Below the pieces are notes generated by a model. It saw only the letters and a program-made list of their open reading frames with translations, was not told the DNA's origin and did not search any database. A DNA stretch of 6,298 nt from Gammaproteobacteria bacterium (GTDB taxonomy: Bacteria; Pseudomonadota; Gammaproteobacteria; Steroidobacterales; Steroidobacteraceae): the NCBI GenBank assembly GCA_003165495.1, contig PMMB01000252.1:1-6298 (forward strand). The letters run 5' to 3'. The stretch's first letter is position 1, and each line of letters begins with the position of its first letter. This document shows, in pieces, positions 1 through 6,190 of this stretch. The position numbers and the translations under genes were made by a program.

Positions 1-2
1 CG

Positions 3-842
3 GGCGGCTTCAACCAGAACGGCAATTCCACACATGCCCCCGGCACGGATGGGGTGCCACAGTACCTGGTCCCCACTTCGTACTCATCGGACAAGCTGAC
101 GAACAACGAGATCGGCTGGAAGACGGAATTCTTCGACCACCGCATGCAGTGGAACGGCGCCGTGTACCGGGAGAACTGGGACAATGTTCAGGTCGCTTTC
201 TTCGACCCCGGCTTGATCGGCAACATTTTCTACAATACCAACGGTCAGAACTTCCTCATCAAGGGTATCGAGACGTCCTTGGTGGCCCGGGTCGTCAGCG
301 GGCTGACGCTGCAGGGTGCGGCTTCCTGGAACCAGAGCCGGCAGACGAACTCGCCGGTGCTGATCGACAACAATCCCCTAAGCGCGAATTTCGGCAAGCC
401 GATCACGCAAGACTGCCTCAGCAGCGGCACCAATTGCACGCCGGTCACCAACCCATTCGGCCCGATCGGCTCACCCAGCGCCAATGCGCCGCCGATTCAG
501 TTCAGTCTGCGCGCCCGCTACGAGTGGAGCATCGCCGGATACAGTCCTTTCGTTCAGTTCGGCGCCACCCACAGCGGCCATTCATTCACGCAGGCGGGTT
601 CGAATCCTACGATCGCGCAAGCCGGAGCCGTCAGTACCGGCAGGTTGCGGTTCGAGAATCCCGCGTACTCGACCTACGACGCGTCGTTCGGTGTCGCGAA
701 GGATGCCTGGTTCGTGACCGTGTACGCTGAGAACCTCAGCAATTCGAACGCCAGTACGTTCGTCAGCACCGATCAATTCATCGTCGCGGAGACGCCCCTG
801 CGCCCGCGCGTCCTCGGTGCGTCGATCGCGTTCAAATTTTGA
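3..842 (+). CDS. TonB-dependent outer-membrane receptor, C-terminal barrel part (5' truncated)
   Basis: The frame is open from base 3, so the gene begins outside the window; the GTG at 54 is an internal valine and not a start. The 279 visible residues look like the last strands of a TonB-dependent receptor beta-barrel. Amphipathic segments with alternating aromatics (NNEIGWKTEFFDHRMQWNGA, then VYRENWDNVQ, FLIKGIETSLVARV) are separated by long polar Asn/Ser/Pro-rich loops. A KGIE segment followed by a 'GLTLQGAASW' strand is typical of the family. The protein ends in phenylalanine after RPRVLGASIAFKF, the expected C-terminal signal for barrel insertion by the Bam machinery. The plug domain and TonB box are off-window, so the substrate cannot be told. 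One loop carries two cysteines six residues apart (DCLSSGTNC). The gene converges on cca with 31 bp between stops; a 5-bp hairpin there (GCTGA 861-865, TCAGC 874-878) has no T-tract and is not a convincing terminator. Confidence 0.9.
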   Translation, partial: GGFNQNGNSTHAPGTDGVPQYLVPTSYSSDKLTNNEIGWKTEFFDHRMQWNGAVYRENWDNVQVAFFDPGLIGNIFYNTNGQNFLIKGIETSLVARVVSGLTLQGAASWNQSRQTNSPVLIDNNPLSANFGKPITQDCLSSGTNCTPVTNPFGPIGSPSANAPPIQFSLRARYEWSIAGYSPFVQFGATHSGHSFTQAGSNPTIAQAGAVSTGRLRFENPAYSTYDASFGVAKDAWFVTVYAENLSNSNASTFVSTDQFIVAETPLRPRVLGASIAFKF

Positions 843-873
843 GGACAGAAATTCGGTTGCGCTGAACGCTCGC

Positions 874-2106
874 TCAGCCGGTCCCCGACTGTTCCCGCAG
901 TTCGGCGATCGCATGCGCGCGCCGCTGATGCAGGCGCTCCGCGATGTTCGCTCCGTTGCGGGTTGCAATATCCTCGGCCGAGGGTTTGATCGCCGCCGCG
1001 GCATCGCGCGCCTTGGCCAAGTATTCCCGCTGCGGGTAGGGCACGTTCTCCAACCCCGTGCGGCCGCGCGAGTCCGCCTCGCACGCGAGCAGCGCCTGCG
1101 CGAATCGCTCCGGCCGCCGAAACGCGTCGGCGCGCTCCAAGAATTCCAGAATGGTTGTGGGCTTGAGTTCGAAGGCGCGATGAACGATGCCGTGATAGCG
1201 CGCCACGATAATACTCAGGTCGCGATAGTCGCCCGGCAGACGCAGGCGCAGACTAAGCGCTTCGATCAACGCAACGCCGCGCTCCTCGTGACCCCGATGG
1301 CTCGGCCACTCCTCGCGCGGCGTCGTGCCCTTGCCGAGATCGTGCACCAGCGCGGCGAAGCGAACCGACGGCTCCGGACTCAGCAAAGCGGCCTGGTCGA
1401 GCACCATCAAGGTGTGCAACCCGGTGTCGATCTCCGGGTGCCACTGCGCCGGCTGCGGTACGCCGAATAGCGCGTCGATTTCCGGATATATCGGCTGCAA
1501 CGCGCCGCATGCGCGCAGCACTCTGAAGAATTCGCCGGCCTTGGGCTCGCGCAGAGCCTTCTCGGTTTCCTGCCATACCCGTTCGGGCACCAGCGCGTCG
1601 ACCTCGCGCCGCTCCACCATGGCGCGCATCAGCTCCAGTGTTTCGGGGGCAACCTGAAAACCGAGCGGCACGAAGCGTGCGGCGAAGCGCGCCACGCGCA
1701 GCACGCGCACCGGGTCCTCGATAAAGGCGGGGGAGACATGACGCAGCACGCGCGCGTCGAGATCGCGTTTGCCGCCGTAAGGATCGAGCAGCGTCCCGTC
1801 GGCCGACTGCGCAATGGCGTTAACGGTCAGATCGCGGCGTGCAAGATCCTCTTCGAGCGTGACCTCGGGCCCGAATTCGACCGTGAATCCGCGATAGCCG
1901 GGCCCCACCTTGCGCTCGAGCCGCGCCAGCGCGTACTCCTCGTGAGTATCGGGGTGCAGAAACACCGGAAAATCGCGGCCGACTTCGCGATAATTCAGAC
2001 GCAACAACTCCTCGCGGGTGCCGCCGACGACCACCCAATCGCGTTCCTTGACGGGAAGCCCAAGCAAGGCGTCCCGAACGGCTCCGCCAACCAGATACAC
2101 TTGCAT
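874..2106 (-). CDS. cca: Multifunctional CCA tRNA nucleotidyltransferase / phosphohydrolase
   Basis: This enzyme builds or repairs the 3'-terminal CCA of tRNAs from CTP and ATP without a nucleic acid template. The E. coli type also carries an HD domain with phosphohydrolase activity. The 410 residues match the usual length of about 412. Visible motifs, in order: GGAVRD (7-12), the metal-site region ERDWVVVG (21-28), RRDLTVNA (90-97), LLDPYGG (106-112), EDPVRVLRVARFAAR (130-144), PERVWQE (174-180), HPEIDTGLHT (223-232), HDLGKG of the HD domain (255-260) and EADSRGR (343-349). The start is secure because the family begins almost exactly at M(K/Q)IYLVGGAVRD. The first metal-binding acidic residue, Asp21 in E. 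coli, is Glu21 here; Asp23 is kept. No Shine-Dalgarno precedes the ATG. The start lies 2 bp from that of the divergent peptidase gene, so any regulatory sequence must overlap coding sequence. Long open frames on the opposite strand are codon-bias shadows. Confidence 0.97.
   Translation of the reverse strand: MQVYLVGGAVRDALLGLPVKERDWVVVGGTREELLRLNYREVGRDFPVFLHPDTHEEYALARLERKVGPGYRGFTVEFGPEVTLEEDLARRDLTVNAIAQSADGTLLDPYGGKRDLDARVLRHVSPAFIEDPVRVLRVARFAARFVPLGFQVAPETLELMRAMVERREVDALVPERVWQETEKALREPKAGEFFRVLRACGALQPIYPEIDALFGVPQPAQWHPEIDTGLHTLMVLDQAALLSPEPSVRFAALVHDLGKGTTPREEWPSHRGHEERGVALIEALSLRLRLPGDYRDLSIIVARYHGIVHRAFELKPTTILEFLERADAFRRPERFAQALLACEADSRGRTGLENVPYPQREYLAKARDAAAAIKPSAEDIATRNGANIAERLHQRRAHAIAELREQSGTG
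2096..2101 (+). promoter_or_regulatory. Candidate -10 element for the peptidase gene
   Basis: TACACT matches the sigma-70 -10 consensus at 4 of 6 positions. Initiation 7 nt after its last base would fall at 2108, one base before the GTG start, giving a nearly leaderless mRNA. No good -35 hexamer lies 16-18 bp upstream. The nearby TTGACG at 2048-2053 is an excellent -35 match but is too far away. The element lies inside the start of the cca coding region. Confidence 0.25.
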
Positions 2107-2108
2107 GC

Positions 2109-3164
2109 GTGAATATTAGCAGCATAACCGCGACGGTCCGCGCGGTCTTCATCGTCGCATTGATTGCAGTCTCGAGCGGCGGTTGCTACGTATTACAAAG
2201 CGTCCAAGGCCAGCTTGCCCTGATGTCCAAGCGCGAACCGATAGTGCGCGTGATCGACAAGGCATCGACACCGGCCGCCTTGCGTGCGCAGCTCGAGGCG
2301 GTCGCCGCCATACGCGATTTCGCCAGCCGTGAGCTGGGATTGCCGGATAACGGCAGCTATCGCAGTTACGCGGACGTGGGGCGCCGCTATGTGGTGTGGA
2401 ATGTGGTGGCCGCGCAGCAGTTCTCGGTCGACGCAAAGAAGTGGTGCTACCCGATCGTCGGCTGCGTCGCCTATCGTGGTTACTTCGTCGAACGCAGGGC
2501 GCGCCGTTTTGCCGCTCAGTTACGCGGCCAGGGTTTCGATGTCATGGTCGGCGGCGTTGCGGCGTATTCCACGCTGGGTCATTTCAATGATCCCGTGCTC
2601 AACACCATGATGGATTGGAACGATGTCGAGCTTGCCGCGATCATATTTCATGAACTCACCCACCAGCTCTTGTACGTGCCGAACGATTCATCCTTCAATG
2701 AAGCGCTCGCGACGACCGTCGAAGAAGAGGGGGTGCGGCGTTGGCTGCAAGCCCAAGGCCGCGACGCTGATTTGGCCAAGCATCGCGTGCAGCAGGATCA
2801 CTATGCCAAGGTCATCGATCTGATGACTGCGACGCGCGCCGAGCTGCGCGCGGTCTATGCCTCCGGACTTGAGCCGGAGCTGATGCGGGAGCGCAAGCGC
2901 GCGGCGTTCGCCGCCATGCGTTCGTCCTTTGCGCTTCTCAAGGCGGGATGGGGCGGCCATGCTCCGTTCGAATCGTGGTTTGAGGATGATCTGAACAATG
3001 CCCATCTGGCGTCGGTCGCCACGTACTTCATCTGTGTGCCGGGCTTCGAGCGTGAACTGAAGGCAGTGGGCGGCGACCTCACTGCCTTCTACACCCGAGT
3101 CCGCGCGCTCGCAAAACTCGATCAAGCGAAGCGCGACGCCATCGTCTGCGGCAGACTTAACTGA
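2109..3164 (+). CDS. PF10023-family aminopeptidase-like zinc protease, predicted lipoprotein
   Basis: The protein has 351 residues and begins at GTG. It is the only reasonable start: the frame is closed by TGA at 2049-2051 with no other good start between, and a later start would remove the signal sequence. The N-terminus has an arginine (11), a hydrophobic core (12-21, AVFIVALIAV) and SSGGC with Cys26, so it is probably a lipoprotein. The lipobox is imperfect (Ser at -3, Gly at -2); Tyr at +2 does not signal inner-membrane retention. The body matches what I know of the PF10023 'putative aminopeptidase' family: ASRELGLPDNGSYRSYADVG (72-91), WCYPIVGCVAYRGYF (112-126), GGVAAYSTLG (148-157), the zinc motif HELTH (181-185, catalytic Glu182), then FNEALATTVEEEGVRRW (196-212), which probably holds the third zinc ligand. 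It would act in the periplasm, anchored to a membrane; the substrate is not known to me. No Shine-Dalgarno is seen. It diverges from cca; the LysR gene follows on the same strand. Confidence 0.9.
   Translation: MNISSITATVRAVFIVALIAVSSGGCYVLQSVQGQLALMSKREPIVRVIDKASTPAALRAQLEAVAAIRDFASRELGLPDNGSYRSYADVGRRYVVWNVVAAQQFSVDAKKWCYPIVGCVAYRGYFVERRARRFAAQLRGQGFDVMVGGVAAYSTLGHFNDPVLNTMMDWNDVELAAIIFHELTHQLLYVPNDSSFNEALATTVEEEGVRRWLQAQGRDADLAKHRVQQDHYAKVIDLMTATRAELRAVYASGLEPELMRERKRAAFAAMRSSFALLKAGWGGHAPFESWFEDDLNNAHLASVATYFICVPGFERELKAVGGDLTAFYTRVRALAKLDQAKRDAIVCGRLN
2113..2118 (-). promoter_or_regulatory. Candidate -10 element for cca
   Basis: Read on the minus strand the hexamer is TAATAT, 4 of 6 to consensus. 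Exactly 6 nt separate it from the A of the cca ATG, so standard spacing puts the transcription start on the start codon, meaning a leaderless mRNA. No clear -35 hexamer is present at the matching distance. The element overlaps codons 2-4 of the divergent peptidase gene. Confidence 0.3.
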
Positions 3165-3239
3165 ACCACGAGCCCAATGGCGGACACGATGGTGACGGCA
3201 AGCAGCCCTTGTGCGAACCTTGCGGCGAGATGGATTTCG

Positions 3240-3247
3240 TTCATGAA
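3240..3247. repeat. Perfect 8-bp palindrome just upstream of the LysR start
   Basis: TTCATGAA is a perfect palindrome, flanked by looser symmetry (TTTC at 3235-3238 and GAAA at 3245-3248). It lies 13 bp before the favoured GTG start of the LysR gene and contains an alternative ATG. LysR proteins often bind short interrupted dyads of T-N11-A type near their own promoters, so it could be an operator. Palindromes this short also occur by chance. Confidence 0.2.
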
Positions 3248-3251
3248 AGGA
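3247..3251 (+). promoter_or_regulatory. Shine-Dalgarno sequence deciding the LysR start
   Basis: AAGGA lies 9 nt before the GTG at 3261, an acceptable spacing. It is the only clear Shine-Dalgarno sequence ahead of any gene start in this window. It supports GTG 3261 over the upstream ATGs at 3177 and 3243. Confidence 0.5.
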
Positions 3252-3260
3252 AAACTTAAG

Positions 3261-4175
3261 GTGCCATCCGCCTATGACCGGCTGCCGTTGGGCGCCTTAC
3301 GGGTATTCGAAGCGGTGGCCACCCACTTGAATTTCTCGACCGCCGCCGATGCGCTCAATGTCACGCCTGCCGCCGTCAGCCAACAGATCAAGGCGCTGGA
3401 GGGGTATATCCAGATACCTCTGTTTCGGCGCAACGGCCGGCGGGTGGAAATCACCGACGAAGGCCTCGAATTGCTCCCCGCCGTGCGAGCCGGCCTCGAA
3501 AAGCTCGAATCCGCCCTGCAGCAAATCAAGCACCAGCGCCGCGCCGGACCGCTGCAAATCACGACTTTGTCCTCGTTCCTGCAAATTTGGCTGCTGCCGC
3601 GGATCCGCTCTTTTCGGCGCAAATACCCCAACATCGAGCTGCGCTTCCATACTTCGCGTGAGCTGGTGGATTTCTCGCGCACCACCCACCACATTGCGAT
3701 CCGCTTCGGCCGCGGCAATTATCCGAATCTACACAGCGAGAAAATCCTCGACGACTGGCTGGTGCCGGTTGCAAGCCCCGATCTCATCAAGCAATACGGA
3801 ATGGTCGAGCGCGGCACGAACTTGAGCAAATTTCCGCTGCTCGAAAGCGGGGATGAACCGTGGAGCGTCTGGAGCCAGACCGATGAGGAGGCCGCATGGC
3901 ATTCGCGCGCGCCGAGCATCGATGACTCAGCCGGCCTTCTGACGGCGGCGGAAGAAGGCTTGGGATATGCGCTGGCGAGATGGACGCTGGTCACTCGCGC
4001 GCTGCACAAGGGGACGTTGCGACTCGCCGGCAACGGGGCGATCCCGTACGGTTCGGCTTATTATTTCGTGTGCCCGAAGAGCTTCTTGGCGATTCCCAAA
4101 ATAGCTCAGTTTCGCGAGTGGATTTTGGCCGCAGCAAAGGAATTCCCGGGACCGAGCGCGCCGGATACGCGGTAG
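3261..4175 (+). CDS. LysR-family transcriptional regulator, GcvA-like
   Basis: From GTG 3261 the protein has 304 residues, the normal LysR length. The frame is open back to ATG 3177 (332 residues) and also holds ATG 3243. I prefer 3261 because of the AAGGA 9 nt upstream and because LPLGALRVFEAVATHLNFS then sits at the usual distance from the N-terminus. Residues 8-70 form the winged helix-turn-helix: FSTAADALNVTPAAVSQQIK (25-44) is the DNA-reading core, then LFRRNGRRVEITDEG. A linker helix follows (75-90), then a periplasmic-binding-protein-like effector domain from about 97. AIRFGRGNYPNLHSEKIL (146-163) is typical of the GcvA/TrpI-like subgroup. EEGLGYALARWTLV (231-244) is the usual late effector-domain segment. 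The ligand cannot be read from sequence. No gene diverges from it, so its target is not obvious; the nearest metabolic gene, dgcN, faces it tail to tail, 13 bp away. Confidence 0.92.
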   Translation: MPSAYDRLPLGALRVFEAVATHLNFSTAADALNVTPAAVSQQIKALEGYIQIPLFRRNGRRVEITDEGLELLPAVRAGLEKLESALQQIKHQRRAGPLQITTLSSFLQIWLLPRIRSFRRKYPNIELRFHTSRELVDFSRTTHHIAIRFGRGNYPNLHSEKILDDWLVPVASPDLIKQYGMVERGTNLSKFPLLESGDEPWSVWSQTDEEAAWHSRAPSIDDSAGLLTAAEEGLGYALARWTLVTRALHKGTLRLAGNGAIPYGSAYYFVCPKSFLAIPKIAQFREWILAAAKEFPGPSAPDTR

Positions 4176-4188
4176 GGAGGCCCGGCGC

Positions 4189-5196
4189 CTAGGGTGCGAG
4201 CAGCGCGGCCGCGAGCACATCGACTCCCACCCGCACGGGATCGCACACCGGCAATCCCAGCTCGGCCGTCAGGCGCCGAAAATATTCGGCACAGTCGGCA
4301 TCGGAGAGGCTCGAGGAATTGATGCTCAAGCCCACGCAGCGAATGGCGGGATTGGTGAGCCGGCCGGCGCGCAGGTAGTCATCGATCGCCACCTGCAAAT
4401 CGGGAATCGGAAAATCCGGGTATTCGTCGATCGTACGCCGCGACGGGTCGTGGCATAACACGATGGCGTCGGGCTGCGACCCATGCAATAGGCCGAGGGT
4501 TACGCCCGCATAAGCCGGATGGAACAGCGAGCCCTGTCCCTCGATCACGTCCCAGTGATCCGGTGCATTGTCGGGGGATAGATGTTCCGCGGCGCCCGCG
4601 ATGAAGTCGGCTATGACCGCGTCGATGGCGATGCCTTCTCCGGAAATCATGATGCCGGTTTGACCGGTCGCTCTAAAGGATGCGGCAACTCCGCGCTTCT
4701 TCAAGTTCTTGGCGAGGGCCAAGGCCGTGTATTTCTTGCCGAGGGCGCAATCCGTCCCGACCGTCAAGACCCGCTTGCCGCTGCGTTTGCGGCCGCTCGC
4801 GGCGCCATAAGTCCGCTCACTGTGCCGCACATCGATCAGCCGGACGGCGCCTCGCGAGGCGGCCTGCACCAGCTCGGGAAAGGAGGTCAGGCGCGTGTGA
4901 AGACCGCTCACGACATCGAGGCCGGCATCGGCCGCTTTGCTTAACTCGGTGACCCAATGAGGCGGAAGCGTGCCTCCGGTCGGCGCAATTCCGACGACGA
5001 TCGAACCGGCGCCGCGCGCGGCGGCCTCGCGCGGAGAGAGTCGTGCGAGACCGAGTGTGACGCTGCAACCCGGCAGGCTCCATTCGCCCACGACGTCATC
5101 GAAGCACCAGTCCTTGAGACCGAAAGCGGTCTTCGCCGTCAACTTATCCTTAACGTCGCCGAGAAAAAGTAGATAGGGTTTGCGCAATCGTTGCAT
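4189..5196 (-). CDS. dgcN: DUF1611 family protein, probable D-glutamate N-acetyltransferase DgcN
   Basis: The 335 residues fit the DUF1611 (PF07755) family, and the details fit its DgcN branch. In marine bacteria DgcN converts D-glutamate to N-acetyl-D-glutamate; the racemase DgcA then makes N-acetyl-L-glutamate, which is deacetylated to L-glutamate. Features in order: KPYLLFLGDVKDKLTAKTA (6-24); LPGC (41-44); a central GLHTRL (98-103) and DVRHSERTY (122-130); the P-loop-like GTDCALGKKYT (147-157); FRATGQTGIMISGEGIAIDA (174-193); DHWDVIEGQGSLFHPAYAGV (213-232), a family signature; and LGLLHGSQPDAIVLCHDPS (234-252). The protein starts just before KPYLLFLGD as relatives do. No clear Shine-Dalgarno is seen, but the start lies 15 bp after the SDR stop, suggesting co-transcription. 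No dgcA-like gene is in view. The family call is firm; D-glutamate as substrate is inferred from homology, and another amino acid is possible. Confidence 0.85.
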   Translation of the reverse strand: MQRLRKPYLLFLGDVKDKLTAKTAFGLKDWCFDDVVGEWSLPGCSVTLGLARLSPREAAARGAGSIVVGIAPTGGTLPPHWVTELSKAADAGLDVVSGLHTRLTSFPELVQAASRGAVRLIDVRHSERTYGAASGRKRSGKRVLTVGTDCALGKKYTALALAKNLKKRGVAASFRATGQTGIMISGEGIAIDAVIADFIAGAAEHLSPDNAPDHWDVIEGQGSLFHPAYAGVTLGLLHGSQPDAIVLCHDPSRRTIDEYPDFPIPDLQVAIDDYLRAGRLTNPAIRCVGLSINSSSLSDADCAEYFRRLTAELGLPVCDPVRVGVDVLAAALLAP

Positions 5197-5211
5197 AGTT
5201 CGCCGGCACCA

Positions 5212-6186
5212 CTACGGCCGGATCGCTTTGCTGCGACCGGCGCTCGCGCGGTTTTGGCTGAGGCGAGCATTGTCCTCGAGCGCGCCTAAATACTGGCGGG
5301 CGGATGCCACCATCGATTGTGGCTTGATTCCGAGCTTTGCGAAGCCGTCCTCGGTGCAGACACTGTCGATGGTCAACGAGCGATAATTGTCACTGGAAAA
5401 GGGGCGCCCCGGCACGAAGTCCATGACGAGTGCCTGGGTTCGCGCCACGACATCCGGCAAACCGACGATCCATCGGCGCCGGCCGGTGAGTTTGGCCACC
5501 AAGCCGACGATTTCTCGCAAGGAGTACACCTGCGGGCCGCCGAGTTCATAAGTTTGACGACTGGTGGCGCCGCCGTTGAGACAGCGCAGCACGGCCTCGA
5601 TCACATCATCGACCAACACCGGCTGAAAGCGGGCATTCGGCTTTGCCAGAGGAAAGGCCACGGGGATCGCCGCGAGCAGGCCCGCGAAGCGATTCAGGAA
5701 TGAATCACCGGGGCCGAACATCACGGACGGCTGGAAGATGGTCCAGTCGAGCGCAGAGCTTGATTCGCGGATCAGTTGTTCCGCGTCGCCTTTGGAGCGC
5801 AGGTAGTAGCTCGGTGCGTCAACGGCGGCTTTCAGGGCGGATACCTGCAAAAGCCTGGTGACGCCCGCGGAGCGGGCCGCCTGCAATATGCCCTGAGTGA
5901 GTTCAGTGTGCGCGCGCCTGAAGCCTGAGCCGCCGAATCCGCGTTCATTGAGGATGCCGACGAGATTGATCACGACGTCTTTGCCGCGGAACTGCTCGCT
6001 CAGCTGCGCTGCCACGTAGACATCGCAGTTTTCCAATGTCAGCCCGGGCAGCACCAGCAAATGCTTGTGTTGTTCCCGGTCTCGCGACAACACCGTGACG
6101 CGGTGACCGTCTTTGATCAAGCGGGCGACCAAACGAGTCCCCAAGAATCCGGTGCCGCCGAGCACGACTATGGATTGCGGACGCAT
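5212..6186 (-). CDS. Atypical short-chain dehydrogenase/reductase, 'complex I NDUFA9 subunit' family
   Basis: The 324-residue NAD(P)-binding protein begins IVVLGGTGFLGTRLVARLIK, with the glycine-rich Rossmann loop GGTGFLG at 10-16. DVVINLVGILNERG (70-83) and RLLQVSALKA (111-120) follow. YYLRSK (127-132) holds the Y-x3-K pair (Tyr128, Lys132) found in SDR active sites. DWTIFQPSVMFGPGDSF (147-163), QPVLVDDV (188-195) and TYELGGPQ (212-219) are typical of the atypical SDR group that includes the mitochondrial complex I subunit NDUFA9. Bacterial members are usually encoded outside the nuo operon, and their substrate is not established as far as I know. The ATG lies 4 bp after the stop of the upstream protease gene with no Shine-Dalgarno, suggesting translational coupling. 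The tail after about 305 is polar, Arg/Ser-rich and probably disordered. Confidence 0.9.
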   Translation of the reverse strand: MRPQSIVVLGGTGFLGTRLVARLIKDGHRVTVLSRDREQHKHLLVLPGLTLENCDVYVAAQLSEQFRGKDVVINLVGILNERGFGGSGFRRAHTELTQGILQAARSAGVTRLLQVSALKAAVDAPSYYLRSKGDAEQLIRESSSALDWTIFQPSVMFGPGDSFLNRFAGLLAAIPVAFPLAKPNARFQPVLVDDVIEAVLRCLNGGATSRQTYELGGPQVYSLREIVGLVAKLTGRRRWIVGLPDVVARTQALVMDFVPGRPFSSDNYRSLTIDSVCTEDGFAKLGIKPQSMVASARQYLGALEDNARLSQNRASAGRSKAIRP

Positions 6187-6190
6187 CGAG

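Noticed and set aside
54..842. Receptor fragment read as a complete 262-residue protein starting at GTG 54
   Set aside because: The frame is open to the left edge with receptor-like sequence, no signal peptide follows the GTG, and the content is only the end of a barrel.
854..880. Hairpin between the receptor and cca stops as a bidirectional terminator
   Set aside because: The stem is only 5 bp (GCTGA/TCAGC) with an 8-nt loop, no T-tract on either strand, and it overlaps the cca stop codon.
817..1470. 217-codon plus-strand open frame opposite the 3' half of cca
   Set aside because: It lies antisense to conserved cca motifs, starts inside the receptor gene, is Arg-rich and low in complexity, and resembles no family: a GC-rich codon-bias shadow.
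2048..2053. TTGACG as the -35 box of a peptidase promoter
   Set aside because: The hexamer is a good match, but 17 bp downstream lies GTCCCG, which is no -10 element, and TACACT is 42 bp away.
2688..3125. 145-codon minus-strand frame opposite the peptidase gene
   Set aside because: It is antisense to the HExxH peptidase and its conserved downstream region, with no recognisable domain or start signal.
3272..3718. 148-codon minus-strand frame opposite the LysR gene
   Set aside because: It overlaps the conserved helix-turn-helix codons; Arg/Ser-rich shadow.
4176..4190. AGGC...GCCT dyad between LysR and dgcN stops as a terminator
   Set aside because: The 4-bp stem has no T-tract on either side; GC-rich sequence gives such dyads easily.
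4582..4944. 120-codon plus-strand frame opposite dgcN
   Set aside because: It is antisense to the P-loop and EGQGSLFHP regions of dgcN, with a composition typical of a shadow frame.
5317..5703. 128-codon plus-strand frame opposite the SDR gene
   Set aside because: It is fully antisense to a well-conserved gene, with no domain signal and no ribosome site.
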